Shown here piece by piece: positions 36,041 to 45,947 of a stretch of 64,000 bases of DNA. The notes under the pieces are model-generated. The model was not told the DNA's origin, did no database searches, and worked only from the letters and a program-made list of their open reading frames with translations. Both the position numbers and the translations under genes were made by a program. Where the stretch lies: the NCBI RefSeq assembly GCF_001884045.1, contig NZ_MACF01000018.1, positions 1 to 64,000 of the forward strand, given 5' to 3'. Numbering within the stretch: the first letter of the stretch is position 1; every line of letters begins with the position of its first letter. This stretch comes from Bacillus mobilis (GTDB lineage: Bacteria > Bacillota > Bacilli > Bacillales > Bacillaceae_G).

Positions 36041-36789
36041 TATTCATCAATTCGAATTACTTCACCTTGCGGGAAATTCTCAGTTTCTAGTAAGCTACGA
36101 ATTGCTTTCGCAACGTATTCAGGTGATAGTAGTTTTCCTTCTTCTTTTAGTGTGATGAAGCGATCTAAATGTATGAAGTCTTCTTTATTTGTTTCACGAA
36201 TTTGTGCTTGCATACTTGTATTAACAACACCAGGTGCAAATGCGACGATTTTTACCGGATATTCTTTTTCTGCTTCTTCGGTTGCTACGCACTGTGTAAA
36301 CATATTTACACCAGATTTCGTTGTACAATAAGCGCCCCAGCCAAAATAAGGATTTTTTCCTGCACCAGATGAAATGTTAATAACGCGTTTATCTACTTTC
36401 CAGTCTTGCGTATGTTTCATGAAAGTGGAGGTAAGAATCATAGGTGCAAGTAAATTAATTTGAACGTTCGTAATGAGCAGTTCGCTTTCAGCTTTTTCTA
36501 TTGGTTTCATTGGTGCAAGTGTACCAGCGTTATTAATTAAATGAATAGAGGATACAGTGTCTTCTGGAATAGATGAAATGATTTCGTTAAAGTTCGTTTC
36601 TAAATTATGTACATCTTGAAGATCTAAGGAGTGGAAAATACAATTGCTATTATATTGCTCTGCGAGTTTCGTAAGCTCTTTATTTTCTCTTCTAGAAATA
36701 GAGATGATACTCGTGTTTTCTTCTAACAACTGTGCGGCGATTGCCTCACCTAAACCTTGTGAAGTTCCTGTTACGATAACATAACGCAT
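36040..36789 (-). CDS. short-chain dehydrogenase, benzil reductase ((S)-benzoin-forming) type, YueD-like
   Basis: The product is 249 residues from ATG 36789, about 10 bases after GAGGAGC. It has the Rossmann motif TGTSQGLGEA, NNAGTLAP and the catalytic ISSGAGKNPYFGWGAYCTTKSG. It closely fits the B. cereus benzil reductase group related to YueD and sepiapterin reductases. The physiological substrate is probably a diketone or pterin. It uses NADPH (SISRREN after the second strand). Confidence 0.85.
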   Translation of the reverse strand: MRYVIVTGTSQGLGEAIAAQLLEENTSIISISRRENKELTKLAEQYNSNCIFHSLDLQDVHNLETNFNEIISSIPEDTVSSIHLINNAGTLAPMKPIEKAESELLITNVQINLLAPMILTSTFMKHTQDWKVDKRVINISSGAGKNPYFGWGAYCTTKSGVNMFTQCVATEEAEKEYPVKIVAFAPGVVNTSMQAQIRETNKEDFIHLDRFITLKEEGKLLSPEYVAKAIRSLLETENFPQGEVIRIDE

Positions 36790-36905
36790 AGTGTAGTAAG
36801 CTCCTCTCGTATGTGCGGAATTTTGTTGGACAAAGTACATTGCATAGTTTGTCTACATTTTATAGTATAGAGCACTTTTTACTATAATTGAAATGAGATG
36901 ATTGT

Positions 36906-39900
36906 GTGCCTTTTATAAATCGTTTTACGACAACAGTACCTGGTGCCGTCACGTTCACTGGGAATACGCTGGGACTTAGTCCTACATCACCTGCACCAGG
37001 TAATATTTTTGGTACACTTGCTGTTTTTACGACAGTAAATACAGCGTTGCAAGTACCAGGATTCCCAGCAGGGACAACAGATGAGTGGCAATTGAATTCT
37101 TCAAGTGCAATTTTAAACCTTCCAGCGGGAAGCAGTGTGTTATATGCAGAATTAGTTTGGGCTGGTACTTTCCGGACTGATACGGAAGATGTTTTACCAT
37201 TTTTAAATGATAACATTACATTTACAACGCCAGCAGGGATCTTTTCTGTTACGCCAGATCCTGCTACCGCGCAGCAAGGTTCTGTAGGAAATCAGTTTTA
37301 TTATGCGCGCTCTGCCAATGTAACGAATCTTGTTAGTGTAGGTGGGGCAGGCACATATACGACGGGTGCGGTGCCAGCTGCAAGAACTTCATCTGATCCA
37401 ACTATCAGTCGTTCGGCTGGTTGGACACTTGAGGTTGTGTATCAAAATGCAAGTTTGCCACTTCGAAATTTGTCAGTTTATGCAGGTCAAGAAATTATCG
37501 ATGCTTCATCACCACCAGTTGATGCTACTATTTTAGGATTTGCTACTCCAGCGACAGGAGCTGTAACAGGACGAGTGCTTGTAACTGCTCAAGAAGGTGA
37601 TTCTAACATTGTTGGAGATCAACTTCGCTTTGGACCGAATGCAAATGCTACAGTTGCATTATCCGGCCCGAGAAACCCTGCTAATAATTTCTTTCAGTCA
37701 CAAATTTGTAACGACATTGGAGAGTTAGATACAACTGGAACGTTTGGAGATTTGAATCAGCCATTAGGGATAGCTTTAGCGGTCCGAAGACAAGGGTGGG
37801 ATATTACAAATGTAAATGCCTCTGCATCATTAGTAAATAATCAAACGTCAGCAACGGTTCGATTCGTTACAAATGGAGATGGATATGCGGCAGCTGGTTT
37901 TGGGATTCAAATTGATGCAACGGGGCCAATTATTAATCCTGTTAAATCGGTCAATAGAACAGTTGCAGGAGTTGGAGATATTCTTACCTACACAATTACA
38001 GTTCCTAATACAGGTACGGGAAGTGCAGAGAATGTCATATTACAAGACAGTATTCCGAACGGAACGACGTTTGTTACAGGTAGTGTAACAGTAGGTGGAG
38101 TAACACAGCCGAATGCGAACCCTGCTAATGGAATTAATTTAGGCACAATCCCAAATAACACGCAAAGAGTTGTTACATTTCAAGTGCGAATAACATCGTT
38201 CCCAAACCCAAATCCTATTTCAAATCGTGCAATGGTGTCATATCAATTCCTTCCTTTTGTCGGTAGTCCACCTATTACTAGTATGTCTTCTTCAAATACA
38301 GTACAAACGACAGTGAATCAAGCAACTATAAGTATGCAAAAATCTGTAGATTTACAGACAGCAACACTTAATGATGTATTAACATACACGGTTAATGTGA
38401 CGAATAATGGAAATGTCACTGCCAATAATGTTGTTTTTGTCGATAGTATCCCTGGTGGAACAACATTTGTTCCAAATAGTGTTACGGTGAATGGAGTAGC
38501 ACGTCCAGGAGCGAATCCAGCAAGCAGTATTAATATAGGAAGTATTAATGCATCGCAAACGACTGTAGTGCGCTTTCAAGTTCGAGTAACATCGAATCCT
38601 CTTATCAATCCAATTCCAAACCGCGCGAGTGTAACATTTAACTTTATTCCAGTGCCTGGTCAACAACCAGTTTCAGGGCAAGCGACAAGTAATACTGTAG
38701 TTACGACAATTAATATAGCTGAAATAACAACGAGAAAAACAGTGGATAAAGCTTTTGCGACGGTTAACGATGTTCTTACGTACACGGTAACAATTCAAAA
38801 TACAGGAAATGTACTTGCGACGAATATTATTTTTCAAGATCCAATCCCAACTGGAACGACTTTTATCGCAAATAGTGTAACTGTAGATGGAATTTCGCAA
38901 CCTGGAACAAATCCGGGAACTGGGTTTACAGTTGCTAACATATCTCCAGGTGGAAGTAGGACAGTTACATTTCAAGTACGAGTAACTTCTACGCCATCAG
39001 GAGGTACGATTGCGAATCGCGGAAATGTATCTGCTAATTTCATCGTTAAACCGAATCAACCACCAGTAACGATTAATAGACAAACGAATACAGTTGTGAC
39101 ACAAGTGAATACAGGCGGTTTAAATGTAATAAAAGAAGTGAATACAACACAAGCAGCAGTCGGTGACACTTTAACGTACACGATTGCCGTTCAAAATACA
39201 GGAAACGTTCCGTTAACAAATGTATTTTTCCAAGACCCTATTCCCTCTGCTGTTTCATTTGTTGCAAATTCTGTAACAATTAATGGAGTATCACAAAGTG
39301 GATTGAATCCAAATACAGGATTTTCTCTTCCGAATATTCCTGCGGCTCAAACAGTTGTAGTCACATTTGACGTATTAATTGTACAGGATCCAGGAAATGA
39401 AGATATTTTAAATCAAGCCAATGTAACAGCAAGTTTTCAAGTGAATCCGAGTCAACCACCAGTAACAATCAATGTTCCGAGTAATGTTGTGAATACAACA
39501 GTACAATCAGGGGACTTTGAAGTTGTGAAATCAGTGAATACGAATGTTGCAACAGTAGGGGATGTTTTAGTATATACAATCGAAATTATAAATGCAGGTA
39601 GTGTACCAGCTACAAATGTATTTTTCCAAGATTCAATTCCACAAGGGACATTATTTATTGAAAATAGTGTAGTTGCTAATGGTGTTTTACAAGAAGGGGC
39701 AGATCCAGAACTTGGATTCCCATTAAATAATTTGCCTACTGGCGCGAGTGCAATTGTTACGTTTGAAGTATTAATTGATGAAATTCCCCAAGGAAATAAT
39801 GTCGTAAATAATGCGAATGTAACTGGAGATTTCCTTGTAAATCCAACAGAGCCACCAATTACTGTAACAGTACCAAGTAATACTGTTATGACAGTGGTGA

Positions 39901-42900
39901 ATTCTTCAGGGTTAAATGTAATGAAGAGTGTAAGCGCTACTGAAGCAGGAGTAGGAGATACGTTAACGTATACGGTTCGTATACAAAATAGTGGAACGGT
40001 AGCAGCGACAAATGTGTCATTCCTTGATCCAATTCCATCTGGAACCACTTTTGTAGCGAATAGTGTAACAATAAACGGGATATCTCAACCCGGTTTAAAC
40101 CCAACAACTGGATTTCCACTTGCTAATATTCCAGTAGGAGGGATGGTAACAGTTACTTTTCAAGTGACGATCACGAGTGTACCACCAAATAGAGTTCTTC
40201 CGAATAATGCGAATGTAACTGCGGATTTCCAAGTAAGTCCTCTCCAGCCACCAATTACAATCGTGACGATTAGTAATATTGTTGTGACGCGAGTAAATGT
40301 GGGATCACTAAATGTAATGAAGAGTGTAAATACACCACAAGCAGGAGTAGGAGATACGTTAACGTATACGATTCTTATTCAAAATACAGGAACTGTTCCT
40401 GCAACGAATATTATTTTTCAAGATCCAATTCCGTCGGGTACTGCGTTTGTAGCAAATAGTGTGACGATAAATGGAGTTGTTCAACAAGGTGCGAATCCTA
40501 TGGCAGGATTCCCAGTACCGAATATTCCGGTCGGACAAACGGCTACGATTACGTTTCAAGTTACAGTGACGAGTGTTCCGAGCGGTGGAAATATAAGAAA
40601 CCAATCGAACGTTACTGCAAGTTTTCTTATAAATCCTGCAAACCCTCCAATAACGACTGTTACGAATAGTAACTTTGTAGTGACGCAAGTAAATACAGCT
40701 CGATTAAATATACAAAAATCTTCATCTGTACAACAAGCTGCACTTGGAGAAACTTACACGTATTCTATAGTCATTAGAAATAATGGAACGGTAACAGCGA
40801 CGAATGTGTCATTCCTTGATCCAATTGCTCTAGAAACCACTTTTGTAGCAAATAGTGTAACGATAAATGGAACGCCTCAACCTGGATTTGATCCAAATAT
40901 AGGTTTTACGCTTCCTAATATCGCTGCTGGAACAGCATTGACTGTAATGTTCCAAGTAACAGTAGTTGCGCCATCCACACGAGGAGCTGTACTAAACACG
41001 GCATCTGCTACAGCTACTTTTTTATTAAATCCTTTACAGCCCCCTGTAACAACGACGAATACAAGTAATACGACAGTAGTTACAATACCATTACCTCCTC
41101 CTGGTGAAGTAACAGCAATAAAAACAGTAAATGTTGCCGCTGGAGCTGTTGGAGATGTATTAACGTATACAGTGCTAATAACGAATGTAGGAATTATTCC
41201 TGTTACAGATGTACTTTTTCAAGATGTCATTCCGGAAGGGACAACGTTTGTTGACAATAGTGTAACGATAGGTGGAATACAGCAACTTGGATTAAATCCA
41301 GAAATAGGCTTTACAGTTAGTCCATTATTAAATGCTGGAGCGAGTATTTCTGTAACGTTCCAAGTGACCATTACGGAAATTCCAGATAATGAAGTCATAT
41401 TAAATGATGCTGACGTTACATTTACTTCACAACCGAATCCGCAGGAGCCACCGATTACGCAAACGATATTAACGAATTTAGTCGTTACGACAATTAATAT
41501 AGCTTCAATTTTCCCAGTAAAAATAGTAGATAAAGAGGCGGCGACGGTTGGGGAAATATTAACTTATGATGTCCTAATTTTTAACTTTGGAACAGTGCCG
41601 GCAACGAATGTTCAATTTCTTGATTCAAGTACGAGTGGTGTAGCATTTGTACCAGGAAGTGTGAGTATAAACGGCGTCCCGGAACCTGGATTAGATCCGT
41701 TTATAGGCTTTACAGTTCCCGATATACCTGTAGATGATTTTGTGCTTGTCACATATCAAGAGATGGTAACGAGTATTCCTCAAGGGGGAACAGTTGTAAA
41801 CTTTGTAGATGTTACGGCTACATTTGCTGTAAGTGAAACAGAGCCGCCTATTACTGAAACGACAACAAGTAATACGACATTAACAGAAATCAATGAACCT
41901 GGATTCAACGTTTTAAAATCAGTAAGTCAGCCAATTGTTGCAGTAGGCGATACAATCACATATACAACAGTAGTTCAAAATACGGGAACAGTGATAGCGA
42001 CGAATGTTCAATATAGTGATGTATTACCGTCCTCAATAACATTGGTACCGGATAGTGTAACGATAGATGGTGTGCTACAACCTGGATTAGATCCTAATAA
42101 TGGATTCCCGCTTCCAGATATTAACCCGGGAGGAAGTGTAGAAGTCACATTCCAAGTAACCGTTGTCAGTGTTCCATCAAACGGAACAATTGCCAATACG
42201 GCGAATGTTACGGGAAGTTTTATATTAGTACCAGGAGAACCACCAGTTGTAGTGAATCAGCCAAGTAACACAACGCTAACAACTGTAAATAGAGGAAGCT
42301 TTACTATTATTAAACAAGTAAATAGAGCAGCTACTCTAATAGGGGATGTATTAACCTATACAGTGCAAATAACGAATACAGGAACAGTAACAGCAAATAA
42401 TGTTCAATTTATTGATACGATTTCAGCAGGAGCGTCATTTGTCCCAAATAGTGTAACGGTAGATGGAGCCCTGCAACCAAACTTAAATCCGATTACTGGC
42501 TTTGAAGTTGGAGATATACTAGTTGGTGAAACGGTTATAGTGACGTTTCAAGCGACAGTTATAAACATCCCGTCATCAGGAACAATCACGAACGTTGCAA
42601 ATATAACAGGAAGTTTTACTTTAGTGCCAGGAGAGCCACCAGTTGTAGTAACTGAACCGAGTAATACGACAATAACAAGGGTAAATAGAGGACGATTTAA
42701 TGTTATAAAAACCGTGAATAAGCAAGCAACACGATTAGGAGATACGTTAACGTATAGTGTGCAAGTTACAAATACGGGAACGGTAACAGCGACGAATGTT
42801 CAGTTTATTGACGTTCCATCGCCTGGTTTAGAATTCATTCCTGGAAGTGTACAGATAAATGGGATTCCGCAAGTAGGTTTAGATCCTTTTGTAGGCTTTT

Positions 42901-44378
42901 CATTACCGGATCTCGCAGTGGGAAATGGCGTATTAATAACGTTCGAAGTAACTGTAATCGCAATACCACCTTCTAATAGTATTATGAATTCGGCGAGTGT
43001 AACGGGTGATTTCGTATTGATTCCAGGAGAACCTCCGTTTACAATTACGAATTCAAGTAATACGACAGTCACACCAGTAAATAGAGGTAGTTTAGATATG
43101 CTGAAAGAAGTAGATCATCTAATTGTTGGAGTAGGAGAAACAGTAACGTATACTGTTCGTATATTAAATACCGGTACTGCTGATGCGATGAATGTTCAAT
43201 TTATAGATGTGTTATCTCAAGAAGCTGATTTTGTCGCAAATAGTGTAACGATAAATGGAGTTCCGCAGCCGGGGTTAAATCCGCAGGTTGGATTTACGAT
43301 ACCAGATATTCCGGTTGGTGAGACTGTACTTGTAACGTATGAAGCTACGATTACAAGTTTTCCAGATGGTGGTACAGTAGTAAACGTTGCTGGAGCGTTA
43401 GCAGAGTATATTTTAGTACCAGGAGAGCCGCCAATTACAGTAATGGACACGAGTAATACTGTTATTGTAACGGTAAATACTGCAATTTTATTTGTTGCAA
43501 AAGGAGCGGATTTTGAAGTAGCGATGGTAGGAGATGTTGTCACTTACGGAATTGCTGTTATTAATGATAGTACAGTTCCAGTGACGAATATTGTTTTAAC
43601 AGATATCATTGATCCGAATACGTTATTTATAAATGGCACAGTAACAGTAAACGATGTACCTTTTCCATTTGCTAATCCGAATACTGGTATTCCGTTAGGT
43701 GATTTTCAGCCAAATGATGCAGCAATTATTAATTTCCAAGTTGTAATAACAGGGGGGCAAATCAATAATTTAGTTACAAATACTGCTACAGCGAATGGAT
43801 TTGCAACTGTGAATCCAAATGAACCGCCTGTAGTAGTTGAGGGCGATAGTAATACAGTTGTTATCCCGTTTATTCCTCAAAATGTTTCAACGGCAGTCGT
43901 AAAAACTGCAGATCATCAAACAGCAACGATAGGCGATGTTATTACGTTTACGACAGTTATTACGAATACGGGGGATACTGTCATACAAAATATTCGTTTT
44001 CAAGATATGTTAGATAGTAGTGTTCGATTTGTCATTGGAAGTGTAACAGTTGATAATACGCCAGTGCCAAATGTAAACCCAGTATCAGGATTTCTTATAG
44101 GAAGTTTAAATCCAGGTGAAGCACGGACAGTTTCGTTCCAAGTAGCAGTGGAGAGCGCGCCAAGCGGTTCAGGGAATTATATAAATCAAGCGAGTATTCG
44201 CTTTGAACATCAAGTAGGTACAGTGTTACCACCTGTTACACAAATAATAGAAAGTAATATTGTTGTCATACCGTTTGTCCCAACAATTGAACAAATTTGT
44301 GAAACAAACTTTAATTGCTTAGATATAATTCCATTTCAATGTTCTCCGTGTAATCAGTTGCACAGGCATAAAAAATAA
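36906..44378 (+). CDS. giant DUF11 repeat protein, 2490 aa
   Basis: GTG 36906 is the only start in frame with the N-terminal domain; its ribosome site (GAGATGA) is weak. Residues 1-343 form a unique beta-rich head. From about 344 to 2455 I count sixteen tandem DUF11 units of about 132 residues, each opening like KSVN..A.VGD.LTYTV.I.NTGTV.ATNV and containing FQDPIPSGTTFV.NSVTINGV.QPG. The last ~30 residues are Cys-rich (CETNFNCLDIIPFQCSPC). There is no signal peptide, LPXTG or transmembrane anchor. DUF11 is an Ig-like, often isopeptide-containing surface domain. Lack of a signal plus the Cys tail suggests assembly onto the spore surface from the mother cell, as an inference. Pathway-unlinked neighbours. 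Confidence 0.88.
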   Translation: MPFINRFTTTVPGAVTFTGNTLGLSPTSPAPGNIFGTLAVFTTVNTALQVPGFPAGTTDEWQLNSSSAILNLPAGSSVLYAELVWAGTFRTDTEDVLPFLNDNITFTTPAGIFSVTPDPATAQQGSVGNQFYYARSANVTNLVSVGGAGTYTTGAVPAARTSSDPTISRSAGWTLEVVYQNASLPLRNLSVYAGQEIIDASSPPVDATILGFATPATGAVTGRVLVTAQEGDSNIVGDQLRFGPNANATVALSGPRNPANNFFQSQICNDIGELDTTGTFGDLNQPLGIALAVRRQGWDITNVNASASLVNNQTSATVRFVTNGDGYAAAGFGIQIDATGPIINPVKSVNRTVAGVGDILTYTITVPNTGTGSAENVILQDSIPNGTTFVTGSVTVGGVTQPNANPANGINLGTIPNNTQRVVTFQVRITSFPNPNPISNRAMVSYQFLPFVGSPPITSMSSSNTVQTTVNQATISMQKSVDLQTATLNDVLTYTVNVTNNGNVTANNVVFVDSIPGGTTFVPNSVTVNGVARPGANPASSINIGSINASQTTVVRFQVRVTSNPLINPIPNRASVTFNFIPVPGQQPVSGQATSNTVVTTINIAEITTRKTVDKAFATVNDVLTYTVTIQNTGNVLATNIIFQDPIPTGTTFIANSVTVDGISQPGTNPGTGFTVANISPGGSRTVTFQVRVTSTPSGGTIANRGNVSANFIVKPNQPPVTINRQTNTVVTQVNTGGLNVIKEVNTTQAAVGDTLTYTIAVQNTGNVPLTNVFFQDPIPSAVSFVANSVTINGVSQSGLNPNTGFSLPNIPAAQTVVVTFDVLIVQDPGNEDILNQANVTASFQVNPSQPPVTINVPSNVVNTTVQSGDFEVVKSVNTNVATVGDVLVYTIEIINAGSVPATNVFFQDSIPQGTLFIENSVVANGVLQEGADPELGFPLNNLPTGASAIVTFEVLIDEIPQGNNVVNNANVTGDFLVNPTEPPITVTVPSNTVMTVVNSSGLNVMKSVSATEAGVGDTLTYTVRIQNSGTVAATNVSFLDPIPSGTTFVANSVTINGISQPGLNPTTGFPLANIPVGGMVTVTFQVTITSVPPNRVLPNNANVTADFQVSPLQPPITIVTISNIVVTRVNVGSLNVMKSVNTPQAGVGDTLTYTILIQNTGTVPATNIIFQDPIPSGTAFVANSVTINGVVQQGANPMAGFPVPNIPVGQTATITFQVTVTSVPSGGNIRNQSNVTASFLINPANPPITTVTNSNFVVTQVNTARLNIQKSSSVQQAALGETYTYSIVIRNNGTVTATNVSFLDPIALETTFVANSVTINGTPQPGFDPNIGFTLPNIAAGTALTVMFQVTVVAPSTRGAVLNTASATATFLLNPLQPPVTTTNTSNTTVVTIPLPPPGEVTAIKTVNVAAGAVGDVLTYTVLITNVGIIPVTDVLFQDVIPEGTTFVDNSVTIGGIQQLGLNPEIGFTVSPLLNAGASISVTFQVTITEIPDNEVILNDADVTFTSQPNPQEPPITQTILTNLVVTTINIASIFPVKIVDKEAATVGEILTYDVLIFNFGTVPATNVQFLDSSTSGVAFVPGSVSINGVPEPGLDPFIGFTVPDIPVDDFVLVTYQEMVTSIPQGGTVVNFVDVTATFAVSETEPPITETTTSNTTLTEINEPGFNVLKSVSQPIVAVGDTITYTTVVQNTGTVIATNVQYSDVLPSSITLVPDSVTIDGVLQPGLDPNNGFPLPDINPGGSVEVTFQVTVVSVPSNGTIANTANVTGSFILVPGEPPVVVNQPSNTTLTTVNRGSFTIIKQVNRAATLIGDVLTYTVQITNTGTVTANNVQFIDTISAGASFVPNSVTVDGALQPNLNPITGFEVGDILVGETVIVTFQATVINIPSSGTITNVANITGSFTLVPGEPPVVVTEPSNTTITRVNRGRFNVIKTVNKQATRLGDTLTYSVQVTNTGTVTATNVQFIDVPSPGLEFIPGSVQINGIPQVGLDPFVGFSLPDLAVGNGVLITFEVTVIAIPPSNSIMNSASVTGDFVLIPGEPPFTITNSSNTTVTPVNRGSLDMLKEVDHLIVGVGETVTYTVRILNTGTADAMNVQFIDVLSQEADFVANSVTINGVPQPGLNPQVGFTIPDIPVGETVLVTYEATITSFPDGGTVVNVAGALAEYILVPGEPPITVMDTSNTVIVTVNTAILFVAKGADFEVAMVGDVVTYGIAVINDSTVPVTNIVLTDIIDPNTLFINGTVTVNDVPFPFANPNTGIPLGDFQPNDAAIINFQVVITGGQINNLVTNTATANGFATVNPNEPPVVVEGDSNTVVIPFIPQNVSTAVVKTADHQTATIGDVITFTTVITNTGDTVIQNIRFQDMLDSSVRFVIGSVTVDNTPVPNVNPVSGFLIGSLNPGEARTVSFQVAVESAPSGSGNYINQASIRFEHQVGTVLPPVTQIIESNIVVIPFVPTIEQICETNFNCLDIIPFQCSPCNQLHRHKK

Positions 44379-44382
44379 AACA

Positions 44383-44420
44383 AAAAAGAGCATCCTAAAA
44401 GAATAGGATGCTCTTTTTAT
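44383..44420 (+). terminator. bidirectional terminator after the DUF11 gene
   Basis: AAAAAGAGCATCCT pairs with AGGATGCTCTTTTT across AAAAGAAT, between convergent genes. Confidence 0.92.
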
Positions 44421-44429
44421 GTGTATTGA

Positions 44430-44987
44430 TCATATAGATTCATTTTCGGGCGAGGTAAAAAACTCGTTAATTTTGTTGGAAAGTAGAAATGGAATGGCTC
44501 CTTTTATAACAGAAATATCCCAGTCCCACCATGCGAGATTTTCTAGTTTTTCAATGATTTCCTGCGGGAAACGATATCGAACAAATTTTGCAGGATTACC
44601 AGCTACAATTGCATATGGTGGTACATCTTTTGTAACGACACTCTTTGCACCAATAATGGCACCGTTACCAATCGTAACACCAGATAAAATGCAGGATTGA
44701 TAACCAATCCATACATCATTGCCGACTACGATATCACCTTTTGAAGAAGGGTGACCAGTAATATGTGCTCCTTCATCAAAAAGTGCATTAAATGGGTAAG
44801 TCGTTATCCAGTCTGCGCGATGTTCACCACCAAGTATGAACACGACTTCTTCCCCTAATGAACAAAACTTACCTATTTTTAATTTTGTTTCATCATTCCA
44901 AGAAAAAATAGTTGGACCTACTTTACTGTAAGTATAATCACCGATATCATATTTATTATATTCAGGATTTTGATTTAAATATAACAT
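44430..44987 (-). CDS. CatB/Vat-type hexapeptide-repeat O-acetyltransferase
   Basis: The product is 185 residues. It has hexapeptide repeats (DIGDYTYSKVG, LKIGKFCSLGEEV, DIVVGNDVWIGYQS, GVTIGNGAIIGAKSVVTKDV) and the catalytic His region GGEHRADWITTYPF. It ends in the family tail VRYRFPQEIIEKLENLAWWDWD. Members acetylate chloramphenicol, streptogramins or, commonly, sugars; this one has no resistance-specific context. AGAGGATG is 13 bases upstream of ATG, a slightly long spacing. Confidence 0.87.
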   Translation of the reverse strand: MLYLNQNPEYNKYDIGDYTYSKVGPTIFSWNDETKLKIGKFCSLGEEVVFILGGEHRADWITTYPFNALFDEGAHITGHPSSKGDIVVGNDVWIGYQSCILSGVTIGNGAIIGAKSVVTKDVPPYAIVAGNPAKFVRYRFPQEIIEKLENLAWWDWDISVIKGAIPFLLSNKINEFFTSPENESI

Positions 44988-45127
44988 ACCAATTTTAGCA
45001 TCCTCTCTAAAGCAAGTAATGGATATGGAACATTATATGCAACTTAGAATAAGTCGAACTGTGTTGTATGAATTGGTAATGTACAAATATAGTAGTAGAT
45101 GCAACGAATAAAAAAGGAGTGGAATGA

Positions 45128-45469
45128 ATGATATACGAAATGGGGTTATATAATAAACCTTTTCAATCAATTCAATCAGGACAAAAAGTATATGAAGTAC
45201 GTTTATACGATACAAAACGTCAGCTTATAAAACAAGGAGATCATATTGTATTTACGAACCTTACGACGTCAGCAACGATGACTGTAAAAGTAACGGAAAT
45301 AAAACGATACGAAAGTTTTAAAGCAATGTACGAACAAATTGATAAAAAATTATTGGATTGTGAAAATGATAGTTTGGAGGAGATGCTAGAAAATACATAC
45401 AAAATATATACGAAAGAACAAGAACAAAAGTGGGGAACAGTTGCGATTGGTATTGAGGGAATAAAATGA
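45128..45469 (+). CDS. ASCH domain protein
   Basis: The product is 113 residues behind AAAAAGGAGTGG. It has the ASCH-type core GLYNKPFQSIQSGQKVYEVRLYD and the following DHIVFTNLTTSATMTVKV. ASCH domains are PUA-like folds implicated in RNA binding or modified-nucleoside hydrolysis. It overlaps the Nudix gene by 4 bases (ATGA), so the two are co-translated. Confidence 0.85.
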   Translation: MIYEMGLYNKPFQSIQSGQKVYEVRLYDTKRQLIKQGDHIVFTNLTTSATMTVKVTEIKRYESFKAMYEQIDKKLLDCENDSLEEMLENTYKIYTKEQEQKWGTVAIGIEGIK

Positions 45470-45861
45470 TAAGAAATCGCGGCGCGGCTATCATTGTGCA
45501 GGAAGGTAAAATTGCTCTTATAAAACGTATTCGAGAAGGGGAAACATATTATGTTTTTCCAGGCGGAGGAATTGAAAAAGGAGAAACACCTGAAGAAGCA
45601 ACGAAGCGAGAGGTATATGAAGAGTTAGGGGTACATATAGAAGTGGAGCATCTAATTGCAACGGTGGAGTATAAGGGTACGGAGTATTATTATAATGCCT
45701 ATATTACAGATGGAGTTTTCGGAAGTGGTGAAGCTGAGGAATTCGAGCTGAAAGATAGAGGGATTTATATTCCATTGTGGATGCCGATACATGAGTTGAA
45801 AAAAGTGAATATAAAACCGTATGAAGTGGTCGGAAGTATTTTCAATCATTACAAAATGTAA
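45466..45861 (+). CDS. Nudix hydrolase
   Basis: The product is 131 residues with a complete Nudix box, GGGIEKGETPEEATKREVYE followed by ELGV (Gx5Ex7REUxEExGU). It hydrolyses a nucleoside diphosphate linked to another moiety; substrate unknown. Coupling to the ASCH gene hints at nucleotide or RNA-derived substrates. No clear terminator follows. Confidence 0.92.
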   Translation: MIRNRGAAIIVQEGKIALIKRIREGETYYVFPGGGIEKGETPEEATKREVYEELGVHIEVEHLIATVEYKGTEYYYNAYITDGVFGSGEAEEFELKDRGIYIPLWMPIHELKKVNIKPYEVVGSIFNHYKM

Positions 45862-45887
45862 GGTCTGACAACATACAAAAAAAACCA

Positions 45888-45916
45888 TTGACATAGTCTT
45901 CTGATTTAAGTATTGT
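45888..45916 (+). promoter_or_regulatory. sigma-A promoter of acetate transporter gene
   Basis: TTGACA (45888-45893), a 17-base spacer and TATTGT (45911-45916), 32 bases before the start codon. Confidence 0.7.
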
Positions 45917-45947
45917 ATTCGAGTATGTTTATAATCAGGAGGTTTAT

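Noticed and set aside
38379-43543. Antisense ORFs and apparent regular repeats within the DUF11 gene, considered as a CRISPR-like array
   Set aside because: Repeat period is about 396 bases, in frame, with protein-level conservation; they are coding domain repeats.
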